Source: Siphonodentalium dalli
Lineage: Eukaryota > Mollusca > Scaphopoda > Gadilida > Siphonodentaliidae
Reading direction: 5' to 3'
NCBI GenBank assembly: GCA_032622095.1
Contig: CP136062.1
Span: 51,723,349-51,787,348 of the forward strand
Length of the DNA stretch: 64,000 nucleotides
This document shows positions 45,697 to 56,969 of the stretch, in pieces. Position 1 is the stretch's first letter. Each line of letters begins with the position of its first letter. The position numbers and the translations under genes were made by a program. The notes under the pieces are model-generated. The model worked only from the letters and a program-made list of their open reading frames with translations, did no database searches and was not told the origin of the DNA.

Positions 45697-45888
45697 TCAA
45701 CGAACTTCCCATAAGTTACTGATAAATAGCGAGTTCTTCAGCTGAGTTCTTGCGTTAAAAACATAACTAAAAAACATACGTGATACATCCAATCCATCTA
45801 CTGTGCGAAACCTACGTATTGTATGTATCCAGGGTGAGTGTTTAATTAGTTTTATGAAGTTATCGCACCTGCGATTCGGTAACGACAT
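45697..45888 (-). CDS. Possible first exon of an unidentified gene (start at 45888)
   Basis: A 63-codon open frame starts at an ATG with A at -3, within a GGCAAC ATG context. The first 30 residues are basic with several Arg/Lys and hydrophobic residues (MSLPNRRCDNFIKLIK...), which would suit a mitochondrial presequence. A strong donor (TATCAC|GTATGT) occurs after residue 36, so the real exon may end there rather than at the stop. The start lies 86 bp from a plus-strand ATG at 45975, giving a head-to-head arrangement. No downstream exon was recognised and no family assigned. It could be chance. Confidence 0.3.
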   Translation of the reverse strand: MSLPNRRCDNFIKLIKHSPWIHTIRRFRTVDGLDVSRMFFSYVFNARTQLKNSLFISNLWEVR

Positions 45889-45974
45889 GTTGCCATTTTA
45901 TTTTGGGAATTCCCAGACTGGAGTCATATGCTAAAAAAAGATGCTACTTGTTAACTTTGACCTCCGGAGACCAA
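45889..45974. promoter_or_regulatory. Possible bidirectional promoter
   Basis: An 86 bp gap between two divergent candidate start codons, flanked on both sides by AAATGG(C/CGG) motifs of YY1 type. No TATA box is seen. Inference from layout only. Confidence 0.25.
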
Positions 45975-45992
45975 ATGGCGGATTCACCGCGA
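45975..45992 (+). CDS. Possible short first exon, MADSPR, of an unidentified gene
   Basis: ATG in a CCAAATGGCGGAT context (YY1-like), six codons, then a perfect donor GTAAGT. It faces away from the candidate minus-strand start at 45888 across an 86 bp gap, the layout of a bidirectional promoter. No second exon was recognised to the right. Too short to identify a product; the evidence is the start context, the donor and the paired arrangement only. Confidence 0.25.
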
Positions 45993-45999
45993 GTAAGTG

Positions 46000-46560
46000 A
46001 TATCACTTATTGGTGAATTGATTTGACTATTCATTTCTAAATTATTACTGTAGTACACCTGATCACACCTGTTAGTGGCATGGAAATTCTTGACATATGA
46101 CAGCTGTCATTGAAATATTTCTTCTATAAAGCAAGTTTGGATCGGTACCCCATACATACATAATATTCAAATTACCAACCAGGTGACATGTATTAAATTA
46201 ATTTCATTTTGAAAGTCGTTATAACATAACTTAATCCAGGTGAAAATGACAAAAATATAATACAGAATTTCGTGTTGTTTTACTACAAAAATGGTCTCAA
46301 ACGGCATAAAAACTCACATTTCTTACTCCACAACGGACACCCTTTGAAACGTGAGATTCTGATAATTCATGACAGTTGGTGTACAATAGCTGCAATAGAC
46401 GCCAGATTTTCCTCTTTTTATTGCGATGTGAAAGCACTGTTTTGATTAGAAGAATCGGAGTTGAACTACCTTTAGCAATGGCGGACATAATCTGAGTGCG
46501 TTACCGATTGGCCGATCAAATGACGGCTTCCTTCATCTATGGCAGTACCAGAGGAAAAGC
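46000..46560. other. No certain gene
   Basis: A minus-strand ATG at 46488 in an ATGTCCGCCATT context opens 63 codons without a motif, directed toward the divergent pair at 45.9 kb. Weak. Confidence 0.25.
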
Positions 46561-46565
46561 GGAAG

Positions 46566-46690
46566 TTAAAGAAGAAGAAGAAGAAGAAGAAGAAGAACAA
46601 CAACAACAACAACACCACCACCAACAATAACAAAATAAATAAATAAATAAATAAATGAATGCATGAATAAATAAATAATAAATAAACAAA
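46566..46690. repeat. Compound microsatellite (GAA)n(CAA)n(AAAT)n
   Basis: Consecutive runs of GAA, then CAA/CAC, then AAAT with a few substitutions. Confidence 0.95.
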
Positions 46691-46801
46691 ATTAATTATA
46701 TTAAATGGTGCGTTACGAAAATTTTATTATTAATTTATTTGCGTGTAAACAACCCAAGCCAGTGTCAAGCTTTGTGGTGTCGCATGGACTATCTATCTAT
46801 C

Positions 46802-47370
46802 TAATTGATACTCCATCGCCCTCAATGTGTTGAGGATTATGTGGAGGTCCAGGTGCTACCACGGCCGAGTAACTTTATAACCATTGGCAATGATCAAACT
46901 GCAAAAAAATTCCAGCAGCAAATGTCATCTTGTATGGGATTCATCAAAATACTCGCCCGCTGCCACAAAAAAAGGTTATTATAAAAACATGGTTGATGAC
47001 AGACACTTATTTACTACAAATAAATAGAAAAAGATTCAGACAAAACCTGACCTCTGCCATATGTCCACTATGCAAACTAGCTGATGAGGACAGAATACAC
47101 TTCATTTCACAATGTACGAACACTAGTAACCAACGACATCGTTACATACAAAAACTCAAATTATGTCTCTCAAAAACTACCACTGACAAATACATTATTG
47201 ATCAACCAGAACTCTTAACTCAATTAACCTTAGACTGCACAAAACTAGAAACCTGGAACCTCATCGATATAGAAAAAGAACAAATTGAAAAACTGGCAAG
47301 AAATTTCTTATACTCAATCCATGTGCATAGAGTAAACACTTTGAAAACAGAAGCAGACAAGCACATATAA
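46802..47370 (+). pseudogene. Non-LTR retrotransposon (LINE) ORF2 C-terminal relic
   Basis: Open reading from after a stop at about 46802 to the stop at 47368. It carries the sequence typical of the far C-terminus of LINE reverse-transcriptase proteins: WLMTDTYLLQINRKRFRQ, then a zinc-knuckle-like CPLC(x8)H(x4)C, then ISQCTNTSNQRHRYI. In bivalve and other invertebrate LINEs this block follows the RT domain. No RT motifs are visible upstream, so this is a 5'-truncated copy, the usual result of aborted target-primed reverse transcription. About 330 bp of downstream sequence ends in a short GGTGCTCCTC / GAGG hairpin and an AAGCAAGCAAG tail near 47700, which I take as its 3' end. Clade (CR1, L2 or Nimb-like) not resolved. 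Confidence 0.7.
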
Positions 47371-47371
47371 A

Positions 47372-47700
47372 ATGACAAACTAGCCGAGCTGTACAGGCAA
47401 AACAACTACTTGTAAATATTCTTGTCAACATGACAATTTTAACTATACCAATCTTAAAAACAAAACAAAAATATACATGTACATATGTACATATGAAAGC
47501 TCAACTTAAAAGTTTTTAAGTGCAACTTACGCACACACAAATCTTTTAACTCACTAGTACCACAATTTTACCAACTATTTTTATCATTACTGTAGTTTTA
47601 CCTGGTCTTATTTGACTTATTTTTACTTCCATTATTTTTATACCCATTATAATGGGGTGCTCCTCACTTAAAGGAGGGAAATCCACAACAAGCAAGCAAG
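47372..47700 (+). mobile_element. Probable LINE 3' untranslated region and tail
   Basis: AT-rich sequence directly after the LINE ORF, ending with ATAATGGGGTGCTCC, a short inverted repeat, and (AAGC)n-like tail. The structure resembles the 3' end of CR1/L2-type elements, which terminate in short tandem repeats. The boundary with the neighbouring minus-strand SINE is uncertain. Confidence 0.45.
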
Positions 47701-47704
47701 ATGA

Positions 47705-48012
47705 CTCCAGTAGCGTTCTTTAACGTGCACACACAGAGGCGTGTACACGGGTCAGCCATTAATGTCCGCGCCCGATCGGACAGCGTACTGCACCCACGAC
47801 AACATACCTGGACAAGTGTTGTAATGGGGGGGGGGGGAGTCGACATTTTTGCATTCGGATCTTTATTCAGTGATCTCGAATGAGACTTTTCAGTCTGACA
47901 AACTTGGTATCTGACCGAGTTCTGATTTTTGTCGGAATACCCTGACCAGGTTGCGATCTCCGGTCCGATAGCACGAGAGACCAGTACGCTACCTCTCGGC
48001 CACCGAATTCCC
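47705..48012 (-). mobile_element. tRNA-derived SINE
   Basis: Read on the minus strand from 48012, the element starts GGGAATTCGGTGGCCGAGAGG, an A-box-like TGGCCGAGAGG as in tRNA-Leu/Ser. About 40 bp later comes a degenerate B-box-like GGAGATCGCAACC, then a ~220 bp body with a C-rich run. This is the usual plan of a tRNA-headed SINE. It is old: the B box is poor and the poly-C tract is in the body. It lies tail to tail with the LINE 3' end. Confidence 0.5.
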
Positions 48013-48049
48013 TTGGACTCTAAATGTCTTCACTTGACAAATGATTGTC

Positions 48050-48616
48050 ATGTGGTCACGTGACTGCTCGACCTTGAGAAAAATGGCATCTGCCACCCGA
48101 CTTCTCTCCCGGTTTTCAGGTGAAAAAAGTTGCTTTTGAGATACAAACCGAAATAGTTTGTAATCACATCATCTTGTTATAGCTTCACTGTATTACTGCT
48201 AGTCATAGTTCATAAATCGTTAAGATTAGAGTCCTGCCCCAACTTGAAAATAAATTTTTTTGAGGGGAACTCGGGAGGTCAAATTCAGTTCAAGACAAGT
48301 TGTGATATTAATCGAAAATTGCAAATTTCAAATTCAACTATATACATTGTGTTATATACCATTTGAAAAGGCATTGCATTCTGAATACAATAGTGGAAGA
48401 ATTTTAAAGAATGCCCTTATAATACAAAAGTTATGCCTGTGCCTATGGGCTTGGCCCTTTCAACCTTTGAAGTTTTTGGAAAGTCAGAATTTTTCTGCCA
48501 TTCCTTATTTCCTAGAATCCTACGCCACGGCTACGTTACAGCTACATGTACTCTTAGACCTAGGTAACAGTAGGTTTAAATCTTGCCAATGACATAGAAT
48601 GAGGATCAAATCGTGG
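48050..48616. repeat. Low-copy stretch with a ~150 bp block repeated at 52.2 kb
   Basis: CATTTGAAAAGGC..CATTCTGAATA, AATGCCCTTAT and TTGGCCCTTTCAA recur in order at 52175-52265, in direct orientation. Confidence 0.55.
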
Positions 48617-48620
48617 GTAC

Positions 48621-51600
48621 TACCGCTATTCTCAAAGTAATTGACCAGAAAAAACAGGGTGATGACCGCGGTGATACCGGTAATAAACGGTAGCGGTATC
48701 GAGACGGTCACGGCGGTGGAGTTACGGTATCGGGCGGTAAGGATACCGCGGTCTGATGGCGGGCACCGCGTTAAATGTTTTGAATAGCACAGTGATTTTC
48801 ATGGAACTCTTTGAAGGGATGCATTTAGTGAACGTTCAGACAACGATTCAATCGTAAGTGGAAAGATTTCCGTCGAGGCCGGGAGTAACCGATAGTTGGA
48901 TTGCGCATGCTGACAATATATGTCGCAAGTCAAAAAATAATATCAAGCACCGTTCGATTTTAGATGCGAAATCATGGCGTATCCTTGATAACCTCCACTT
49001 GCGACGTAATCGCAGTCGTGTGTACGTAAAAATCGTAGCTGGAAATGTCGTAGGGTAGTCAATCGCATGTTTTATTCGCGGTTTATTTCTGAAAATCGGA
49101 GCGGGGGATACGGAATAAATCCAAAATGATTTGAACTATGTTGAATAGCAAGAGAAATATGATGATATTGGAAAATCATCTATAAAAAAAAATAAATATA
49201 TCGTCCCATGTGTTTATAAATGCCAGTTTATATTTTCTTTGATACAATTGCAATGTTCCGTGTTTTTGACGCATGATTCACGGCATTGCTATAATATCTA
49301 TTAATTAAATGACGACTCCTGCTGGCTGGGTTGTCACACCGAAAGTTGAAAGTTAAAACAACATGTCTATAAGCCTTAATTAAGGATCTCATTAAATTCC
49401 ACAGATAAAAGGAGAATCACTGTGTGTGATTTCCACGACTTCGTGCCAATGCCAATCGCCGCCTTAGAATGTCCATCTTACTTTATCGAATAAAAAAAAA
49501 CAAAAAAAGTTCCGTCATGACTCATAACACATTCATACTTTGTGCGTGTTGAAATTATTTCAAGGGCAGGTATGTGTTGGAAGACACCTCAGTGCCCGGA
49601 CACCAGGAGATGGGTGGAGTTTATAATTTGACAGCCGATGTTGGCAACTTCAAAGTACCGGTAGCGTAAAGTTCACGGCGTGAACTTTGTGTTGCACTCA
49701 GAGCTGAAGATTACCATGACGATCGGTCGCATTCAGAACAAGCCCACGTGACATTTTTGTGACGTGTTTAGTGTTTGGGGAAGTTCCCTTGATGACGTCA
49801 TCATGGGTCATATTGTCAAATTGTGTTCAGCCTAGTGATTATGTTTTTGTTTTCTTCTTATAAATGTCAAATTGTAAAGCGTCCACATTTGTCAAATTTC
49901 CATGTTGACTTTACGGCAATAAACAATCTATATACATGTAGCAGATGCATACGGACTGTTCCCATCCCCCATGTCTTTATAAGAGGATGCGCATGTGTCG
50001 TCATAATCATCAGGATTATCTCACTTATAAATAACCATACACGATAGTGTTGAAACGATTAGTGAATTTCAGAGTCGACTAGTCGATACCCAAAAGTCGC
50101 GTTGCGTCGACTAGTCGGTACCCGATATGAAAACTTTCAAACATACATGGTACGGAAAATTCATCGTACATGCCGTACACTGATGACTGATGCAATGACG
50201 GTCTATTGCGTAGCGCATTTCCCTGCATAGACACCAATTTATTTGGGAAATAATACTGTAAACATCTTGATATTTATCCAACACACTGAATGTAATTATA
50301 TAATTAGACATGTGGTGGATAATGATTAAAAACTCGATCATTTATACAGGTTTTAAATTTAATATCAGCGTTCGAGATTTCGTTTAGTCACGTGATCACC
50401 AATAAACCGGTGCCGAGCGGTGTCACTATAAAATGTTAATGTTCCGACTAAATACGCCCTATAGAATAGGCTATGTTGTAGAATACGATAGCCAGTTCTT
50501 AATGTCAGTATCATTTATATACGGTAGCAACAATGACGTCACCTTAAGCGACCTTCAATTGATCAATTGAAATATACAGTGTCTACTGTCTAGATCAAAG
50601 CGGTCTCCGACAAACGATAAAGCCGCATCAATCATTGCCATCATGTCGCAGTGATGTCTTTGACCTCAAACGACGAGTGAGACATTGTGTTGTCAATTTC
50701 ATTCTTTCAATTAATAGTCGGGTCACCGTGTGTGTCTATACTAGTAACACTGTCAATTCCGGGTGCCACCAAACATTATACTTACCGTAACTTACGCGCA
50801 GTTAACACCGTTTATGTCGGAATCGATCTTGAAAACGTTATACATGGAACTAATACACTATGTTCCGACTAGTTGACGGCAAAATTCAGAGTCGACGTTC
50901 TGACATTTCAGCGTCGTCTACGACTAGTCGATTAATCGTTTCAACCCTAATACATGACACCCCTGCGTGCCTGTAAAAGTAGACGAATCTGGTTCCAATT
51001 AAGCCGTGTTTCCATGATGTACGCGCATGATATTGTCAGGGTTATCTCATTATTAGGGATCGCACAACCTGCTCACAAGAATAGTAATTATTTTCTGCCG
51101 GGCTCGATATTGGCACCATATATTTCTGTTTTAATAATGTCAATAAAACCACACAAAATAAATCCAATTGCATTGGAGATTGATCAAAGTTGGGAATATC
51201 GGTAAGAATTGTTGTTTCCCCCACCCGCACTATTATTTGGGTCACTCAGATAATTCTTACCTACCTGTACCCTGCATCGCAACTAAAACTGATATGCATT
51301 CTCATGTAGGTTTATTATCGACCTATGTCTATATGCATGTATAAGTCGATGGGTCAACATGTATACATATTACATGCACGATGTTTCAAATATAAAATAA
51401 AAATAAATCGAGGTAACAACTAAATTAGGTCGGATATATCGGATTTTCTAAGGAAGACGTTACCGTCTATCAATATCTATTGGTTAATATACGGAGACGA
51501 GAACAAAAAATTCCACTCAAGAGATAGTTTTTGATGACGCAGACACATAAAGAAATCACTATTGGCAAAAGCATATTATACACATGGACAAATCACTATT

Positions 51601-51883
51601 GGCAAAAAAACATCATCATCAATAGTAAGTAAATAAAATAACCACAATAAATGAAGATTTCTTCAGTGTCCTTTGTTTTTTTCCGCGCAAATTGTCCGTT
51701 AAAATCACCGCGGTATCGCGAACCATGACCGCATGCATCGTGGTGTCACCGCGGTATGCGCGGTGTTGAAGCGTTAATAAGCGGTATCAGTACCGCGGTA
51801 TTGGGGATACCGCGTTACCATACCGCGGTATTAACGGGGTGACACCGCATTATAGATTGTCAATTACTTTAAGTATAGCGGTA
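48621..51883. mobile_element. 3.3 kb inverted-repeat element with CCGCGGTAT-rich ends
   Basis: Ends TACCGCTATTCTCAAAGTAA and mirror TTACTTTAAGTATAGCGGTA. Subterminal zones 48660-48770 and 51700-51850 are full of ACCGCGGTAT words in both orientations. The interior is low-copy with no transposase and contains the hAT-like element at 50045. No clear target duplication. Confidence 0.65.
50045..50949. mobile_element. hAT-like element nested in the 48.6-51.9 kb element
   Basis: Ends TAGTGTTGAAACGATTA and (inverted) TAGGGTTGAAACGATTAA, with GTCGACTAGTCG arms inside; flanks ATACACGA and ATACATGA (8 bp, one mismatch). 905 bp, no transposase recognised. Confidence 0.8.
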
Positions 51884-52265
51884 CCTTCAATAAATCATGT
51901 ATCAACATACATTTTATATTTATTTCGAAGGGAATTTTATCTTGAATATGTATGAATTTAGGGCCTTTGCCTTCTGTATCTTGAGTTATATCCTTGGCTT
52001 CTATATCTCGAGTTATATCGCTTGGATATTATAGAAATTCTATATATATATATATATTCTTTTCGGGTCAAAAACTGATGAAGTTCAAAACCTGCCGAGT
52101 GCCGATGGATTGTAATCATCTCTACTGACGATGGCAAATCAAATGGGCATAAGCAAAAACACATCCTTGTTATTTATCATTTGAAAGGGCGTGTCATTCT
52201 GAATAGAAATCTGAAATTTTTTGAAGATTGCCCTTCTTGTTCAAGAGTTTATTGCCCTTTCAATT
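51884..52265. other. No gene; TA-rich run
   Basis: Contains (TA)n at 52039-52057 and the block shared with 48.3-48.5 kb. Confidence 0.4.
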
Positions 52266-55200
52266 TTTAGCTCATCTTTACTTTGTAAAGTTTGAGCTAT
52301 TGTCATGGCTTTGTCGTCCGTGTGTGCGTAAGGCGTCAACAATGCAGTCTACAGGTCGTACCTTTGATCGGATCATTATGAAATTGTCATAGCTGTTGAC
52401 ATCAACATTTAGACTAGAATGATTCATTTTGGGGTCATTCGGTAAAAAAACATGGCCGCCAGTGGCCATCTTGCATTTCAAAATTCAACCCATTAGCACG
52501 GGCTACAGGGCGTACTGTTCGTCTGATCATCATGAAATTTGTCATGGATGTTAATATTGACATGTAGATGGGAACGAGTAATATTGGGGTCATTCGGCCA
52601 AAAAACATGGCGGCCAGCAGCCATCTTGGATTTTACTCTTTGTATGACTAAATTCTTTAGCACGGGCTACAGGTCGTACCTTTAGTCTGATCATCATCAA
52701 ATTTGTCATGGATGTTAATATTGACATGTAGATGGGAACGAGTAATTTTGGGGTCATTTGGCCCAAAAACATGGCCGCCAGCAGCCATCTTGGATTTTAC
52801 TCTTTGTATGACTAAATCCTTTAGCACGGGCTACAGGTCGTACCTTTAGTCTGATCATCATAAAATTTGTCTTGAATGTTGATAATTACATGTAGATGGG
52901 AACGAGTCATTTTGGGGTCGTTCGGTCACAAAACATGGCCGCCAGCAGGCATCTTTGATTTTACTCTTTGTATGACTAAATCCTTTAGCACGGGCTACAG
53001 GTCGTACCTTTAGTCCGATCATCATAAAATTTGTCATGGCTGTTGAAATTGGAATGTAGATGGGAACGAGTCATTTTGGGGTCATTCGGACAAAAAACAA
53101 TGGCCGCCAGTGGCCATCTTGGATTTCAAAATTCAATCCATTAGCACGGGCCACAGGTCGTACTGTTCGTCTGATCAGCATGAAATTTGTCATGGATGTT
53201 AATATTGACATGTAGATGGGAACGAGTAATTTTGGGGTCATTCGGCCTAAAAACATGCGGCCAGCAGCCATCTTGGATTTTACTCTTTGTATGACTAAAT
53301 TCTTTAGTACGGGCTACAGGTCGTACCTTTAGTCTGATCATCATAAAATTTGTCATGGATGTTAATATTGACATGTAGATGGGAACGAGTCATTTTGGGG
53401 TCATTCGGTCAAAAAACATGGCCGCCAACAGGCATCTTTTATTTTACTCTTTGTATGACTAAATCCTTTAGCACGGGCTACAGGTCGTACCTTTAGTCCG
53501 ATCATCATAAAATTTGTCATGGCTGTTGAAATTGGAATGTAGATGGGAACGAGTCATTTTGGGGTCATTCGGACAAAAAACATGGCCGCCAGCAGCCATC
53601 TTGGATTTTACTCTTTGTATGACTAAATTCTTCAGCACGGGCTGCAGGTCGTACCTTTAGTCTGATCATCATAAAATTTCTCATGGATATTAACAATGTC
53701 ATGTAGGTGGGAACGAGTAATTTTGGGGTCATTCGGCCAAAAAACATGGTCGCCAGCAGCCATCTTGGATTTTACTCTTTGTATGACTAAATCCTTTAGC
53801 ACGGGCTACAGGTCCTACTTTTTGTCTGATCATCATAAAATTTGTCAAGAATGTTAATAATGACATGTAGATGGGAACGAGTCATTTTGGGGTCATTCGG
53901 CCAAAAAACATGGCCGCCAGCAGCCATCTTGGATTTTACTCTTTGTATGACTAAATCCTTTAGCACGGGCTACAGGTCGTACCTTTAGTCTGATCATCAT
54001 AAAATTTGTCATGGCTGTTGAAATTGTAATGTAGATGGGAACGAGTTATTTTGGGGTCATTTGGACAAAAAACATGGCCGCCAGCAGCCATCTTGGATGA
54101 CTAAATTCTTTAGCACGGGCCGCAGGTCGTACCTTTAGTCTGATCATCATAAAATTTGTCATGGATGTCAACAATGACATTTGGCCCAAAAACATGTTCG
54201 CCAGCAGCCATCTTGGATTTTACTCTTTGTATGACTAAATCCTTTAGCACAAGCTACAGGTTGTACCTTTAGTCTGATCATCATAAAATTTGTCATGAAT
54301 GTTAATAATGACATGTAGATGGGAAACGAGTCATTTTGGGGTCATTCGGCCAAAAAACATGGCCGCCAGCAGCCAACTTGGATTTTACTCTTTGTATGAC
54401 TAAATTATTTAGCATGGGCTACAGGTGGTACCTTTAATCTGATCATCATAAAATTTGTCATGAATGTTAATAATGACATGGAGATGAGAACGAGTCATTT
54501 TGGGGTCATTCGGCCAAAAAACATGGCCGCCAGCAGCCATCTTGGATTTTACTCTTTGTATGACTAAATTCTTTAGCACGGGCTACAGGTCGTACCTTTA
54601 GTCTGATCATCATGAAATTTGGCGTGGATGTTAATATTGACATGTATATGGGAACGATTAATTTTGGGGTCATTCAGCCAAAAAACATTGCCGCAGCAGC
54701 CATCTTGGATTTTACTCTTTGTATGACTTAATCCTTTAGCATGGGCTACAGGTCATACCTTTAGTCTGATGATCATAAAATTTCTCATGGATCTTAACAA
54801 TGACATGTAGATGGGAACGATTAATTTTGGGGTCATTCGGCCAAAAAACATGGCCGCTGGCGGCAGGGAAGGATCCAGAGATTTTTTGGGGACACCTGTT
54901 CTGTATTTGAGTATGTCCCCATATAAATTTGGATGTTAAAATATTCAGTACTGGACACTTGAGTGTGCAAATAAAGGCTCTATATATAGACTATAACATC
55001 TGCAGGTTGATGATTTGCATTACTAGTAAATGTTGTTGAATTATAGAAAAATTCCTTGAAAATATGGAAAATCCAACTTGAATAAATACTATCCACTTGG
55101 AATTTGGGTCTCCAGAGTTTGGGAGCCCAAACCTGTAACAGGTATCAAAACATCCCTGGATCCTTCTCTGGCTGGCGGCCATCTTAGATTTTACTCTTTG

Positions 55201-55875
55201 CATAACTAAATCCTTTAGCACGGGCTACAGGTCGTACCTTTGGTCAGATCATCATGAAATTTGTCATGGATGTTAACAATGACATCTAAATGGGAACGAG
55301 TCATTTTGGGGCCATTCGGCCAAAAAACATGGCCGCCAGCAGCCATCTTGTATTTTACTCTTTGTATGACTAAATCCTTTAGCACGGGCTACAGATCGTA
55401 CTGTTCATCTGATCATCGTGACATTTGTCGTGGGTGTTAATATTGACTTGTAGATGGGAACAAGTAATTTTGATTTTACTCTTTGTATGACTAAATCCTT
55501 TAGCACGGGCTACAGGTCGTACCTTTAGTCTGATCATCATAAAATTTGTCATGGCTGTTGAAATTGACATGTAGATGGGAACGAGTCATTTTGGGGTTAT
55601 TCGGCATTAAAACATGGCTGCCAGTGGCCATTTTGGATTCTACTCTTTGCATGACTAAAGCTATCAAATGTTTTTGAATTGTTGGAAAACATAGCCGCCA
55701 GCAACCATCTTAGATTTTACTTTTATATACATGTATATACATATATATCTTTTCATGTTGATAAACTAGTATTAGACATTCAACTTTCCACATTCCTAAT
55801 CACTCCATCGACAGTAACACATTAAATTATTCACTTTCCAAGTTGAGCTGCAGTGTCATTGACACTTTCATTAAA
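52266..55875 (-). repeat. Large ~165 bp tandem array D3 with head and tail
   Basis: About 20 units on the minus strand; spacing measured between neighbouring CAGCCATCTTGG words is 164 bp. Most units are of the AGTAAAATCCAAGATGG type; a minority have the TTGAAATCCAAGATGG type. The minus-strand head (GTGTCAATGACACTGCAGCT) is near 55860 and a tail with TTTTAGCTCATC..GAGCTATTGTCATGGC at 52266-52310. One hAT-like MITE is inserted. Open frames through it (60-77 codons) are by-products of the repeat. Confidence 0.9.
54864..55170. mobile_element. hAT-like MITE inside array D3, perfect 8 bp duplication
   Basis: Ends CAGGGAAGGATCCAG and mirror CTGGATCCTTCTCTG; the octamer GCTGGCGG on both sides is exact and is part of the array unit. 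307 bp. Confidence 0.92.
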
Positions 55876-55918
55876 AATTCATATTTTTTCTGCCAGTCCA
55901 AGGTTCGAACCCCGTCGG

Positions 55919-56885
55919 TAGAGATGGGCGGTACTCGGTATTTACCGTGTGGTACAAATATTGTAATACCGATTTACTTTACCGAGTCAAAACTAAAAAT
56001 ATTGAATTTTCGGTACTTATATTATTCATATGTTGCCAACTTGTGTGTCTTTGTATCATCGGCAATTTTTAACTGGTGTCGATCACCCCCCCCTGAAGAT
56101 TTTACAAACCTAATTATGTTCAACTCTATTATTACACATAGCTTTTGGATAGTTAAAGACGGAGAAGGGAGTGGCTTCACCTTCCTAATTTGATCGAGCA
56201 TAACAGGGTCACATGGAATCTCACAGAGAAAGTGACAATAAGTTTTTAAATCATGTTAAAAACATTAACTCAATAATCAGTTATGATGTAGCAAATAATG
56301 TTGATTGGCACAAACTCTGCGTGTTGCACGTTCCCAAAATCCATGGGAGTACTGGGTCTGAATTTCCCTGAAATCTACTTTCACTTTCTGAAAATAGAAC
56401 AGATCCATCAAATGATTTAAGAATTCTTTTTATATACAATGTGTTTTGCTCAAATTCATAATGCTGCGTTCACAGTGTTTGCATGGTGGATTTATTCCGC
56501 TGTCGGGACTATTTATTGGGATTAAATTTTGTGAATTGTGATCACTGATTACTACTCACAATTTTATTCACTAACGAAAATGTAATGTGACGAAATTGAC
56601 ACATATATACATTGCAGTCATACATTGATTCATTCTCTCATTCTTTTCAAAAGCTGTGCGACGGCATGCGTGTAAATCATCAAAGAGATGTGTAACGAAT
56701 GTAGTAAATCCGTGGACTGTGGGCATATACTGTTCAGTTATAAACTTGGATTACCACAATTTACCTGGAATCTCTAATCTGGTCTTATAATTAAGAGCCA
56801 ATACTGATTACCTTTACCGTTACCGAGGCAAATCAACGAAAATTTACCGATACTGAGATTGAAATTTCAATACCGCCCATCTCTA
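55919..56885. mobile_element. hAT-like element with TAGAGATGGGCGGTA ends
   Basis: Ends TAGAGATGGGCGGTA and mirror TACCGCCCATCTCTA; flanks CCCGTCGG and CCCGTCAG (8 bp, one mismatch). Subterminal GGTATTTACCG-like words near both ends. A frame of ~110 codons inside has no transposase motif. Confidence 0.85.
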
Positions 56886-56969
56886 CCCGTCAGTAGGGGT
56901 AAAACCACATGGACTAGATTTCAACGCAACACAACGTCAAAATAGTTGATAAGATCTGACTCATATGTG

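Noticed and set aside
46297-46488. Minus-strand start MSAIAK at 46488 as a third gene start
   Set aside because: Weak donor, no motif, and it would converge on the better divergent pair at 45.9 kb.
55895-55915. GGTTCGAACCCCGTC as the T-arm of a tRNA gene
   Set aside because: No acceptor stem or A box upstream; the sequence before it is the end of the D array element. At most a B-box relic.
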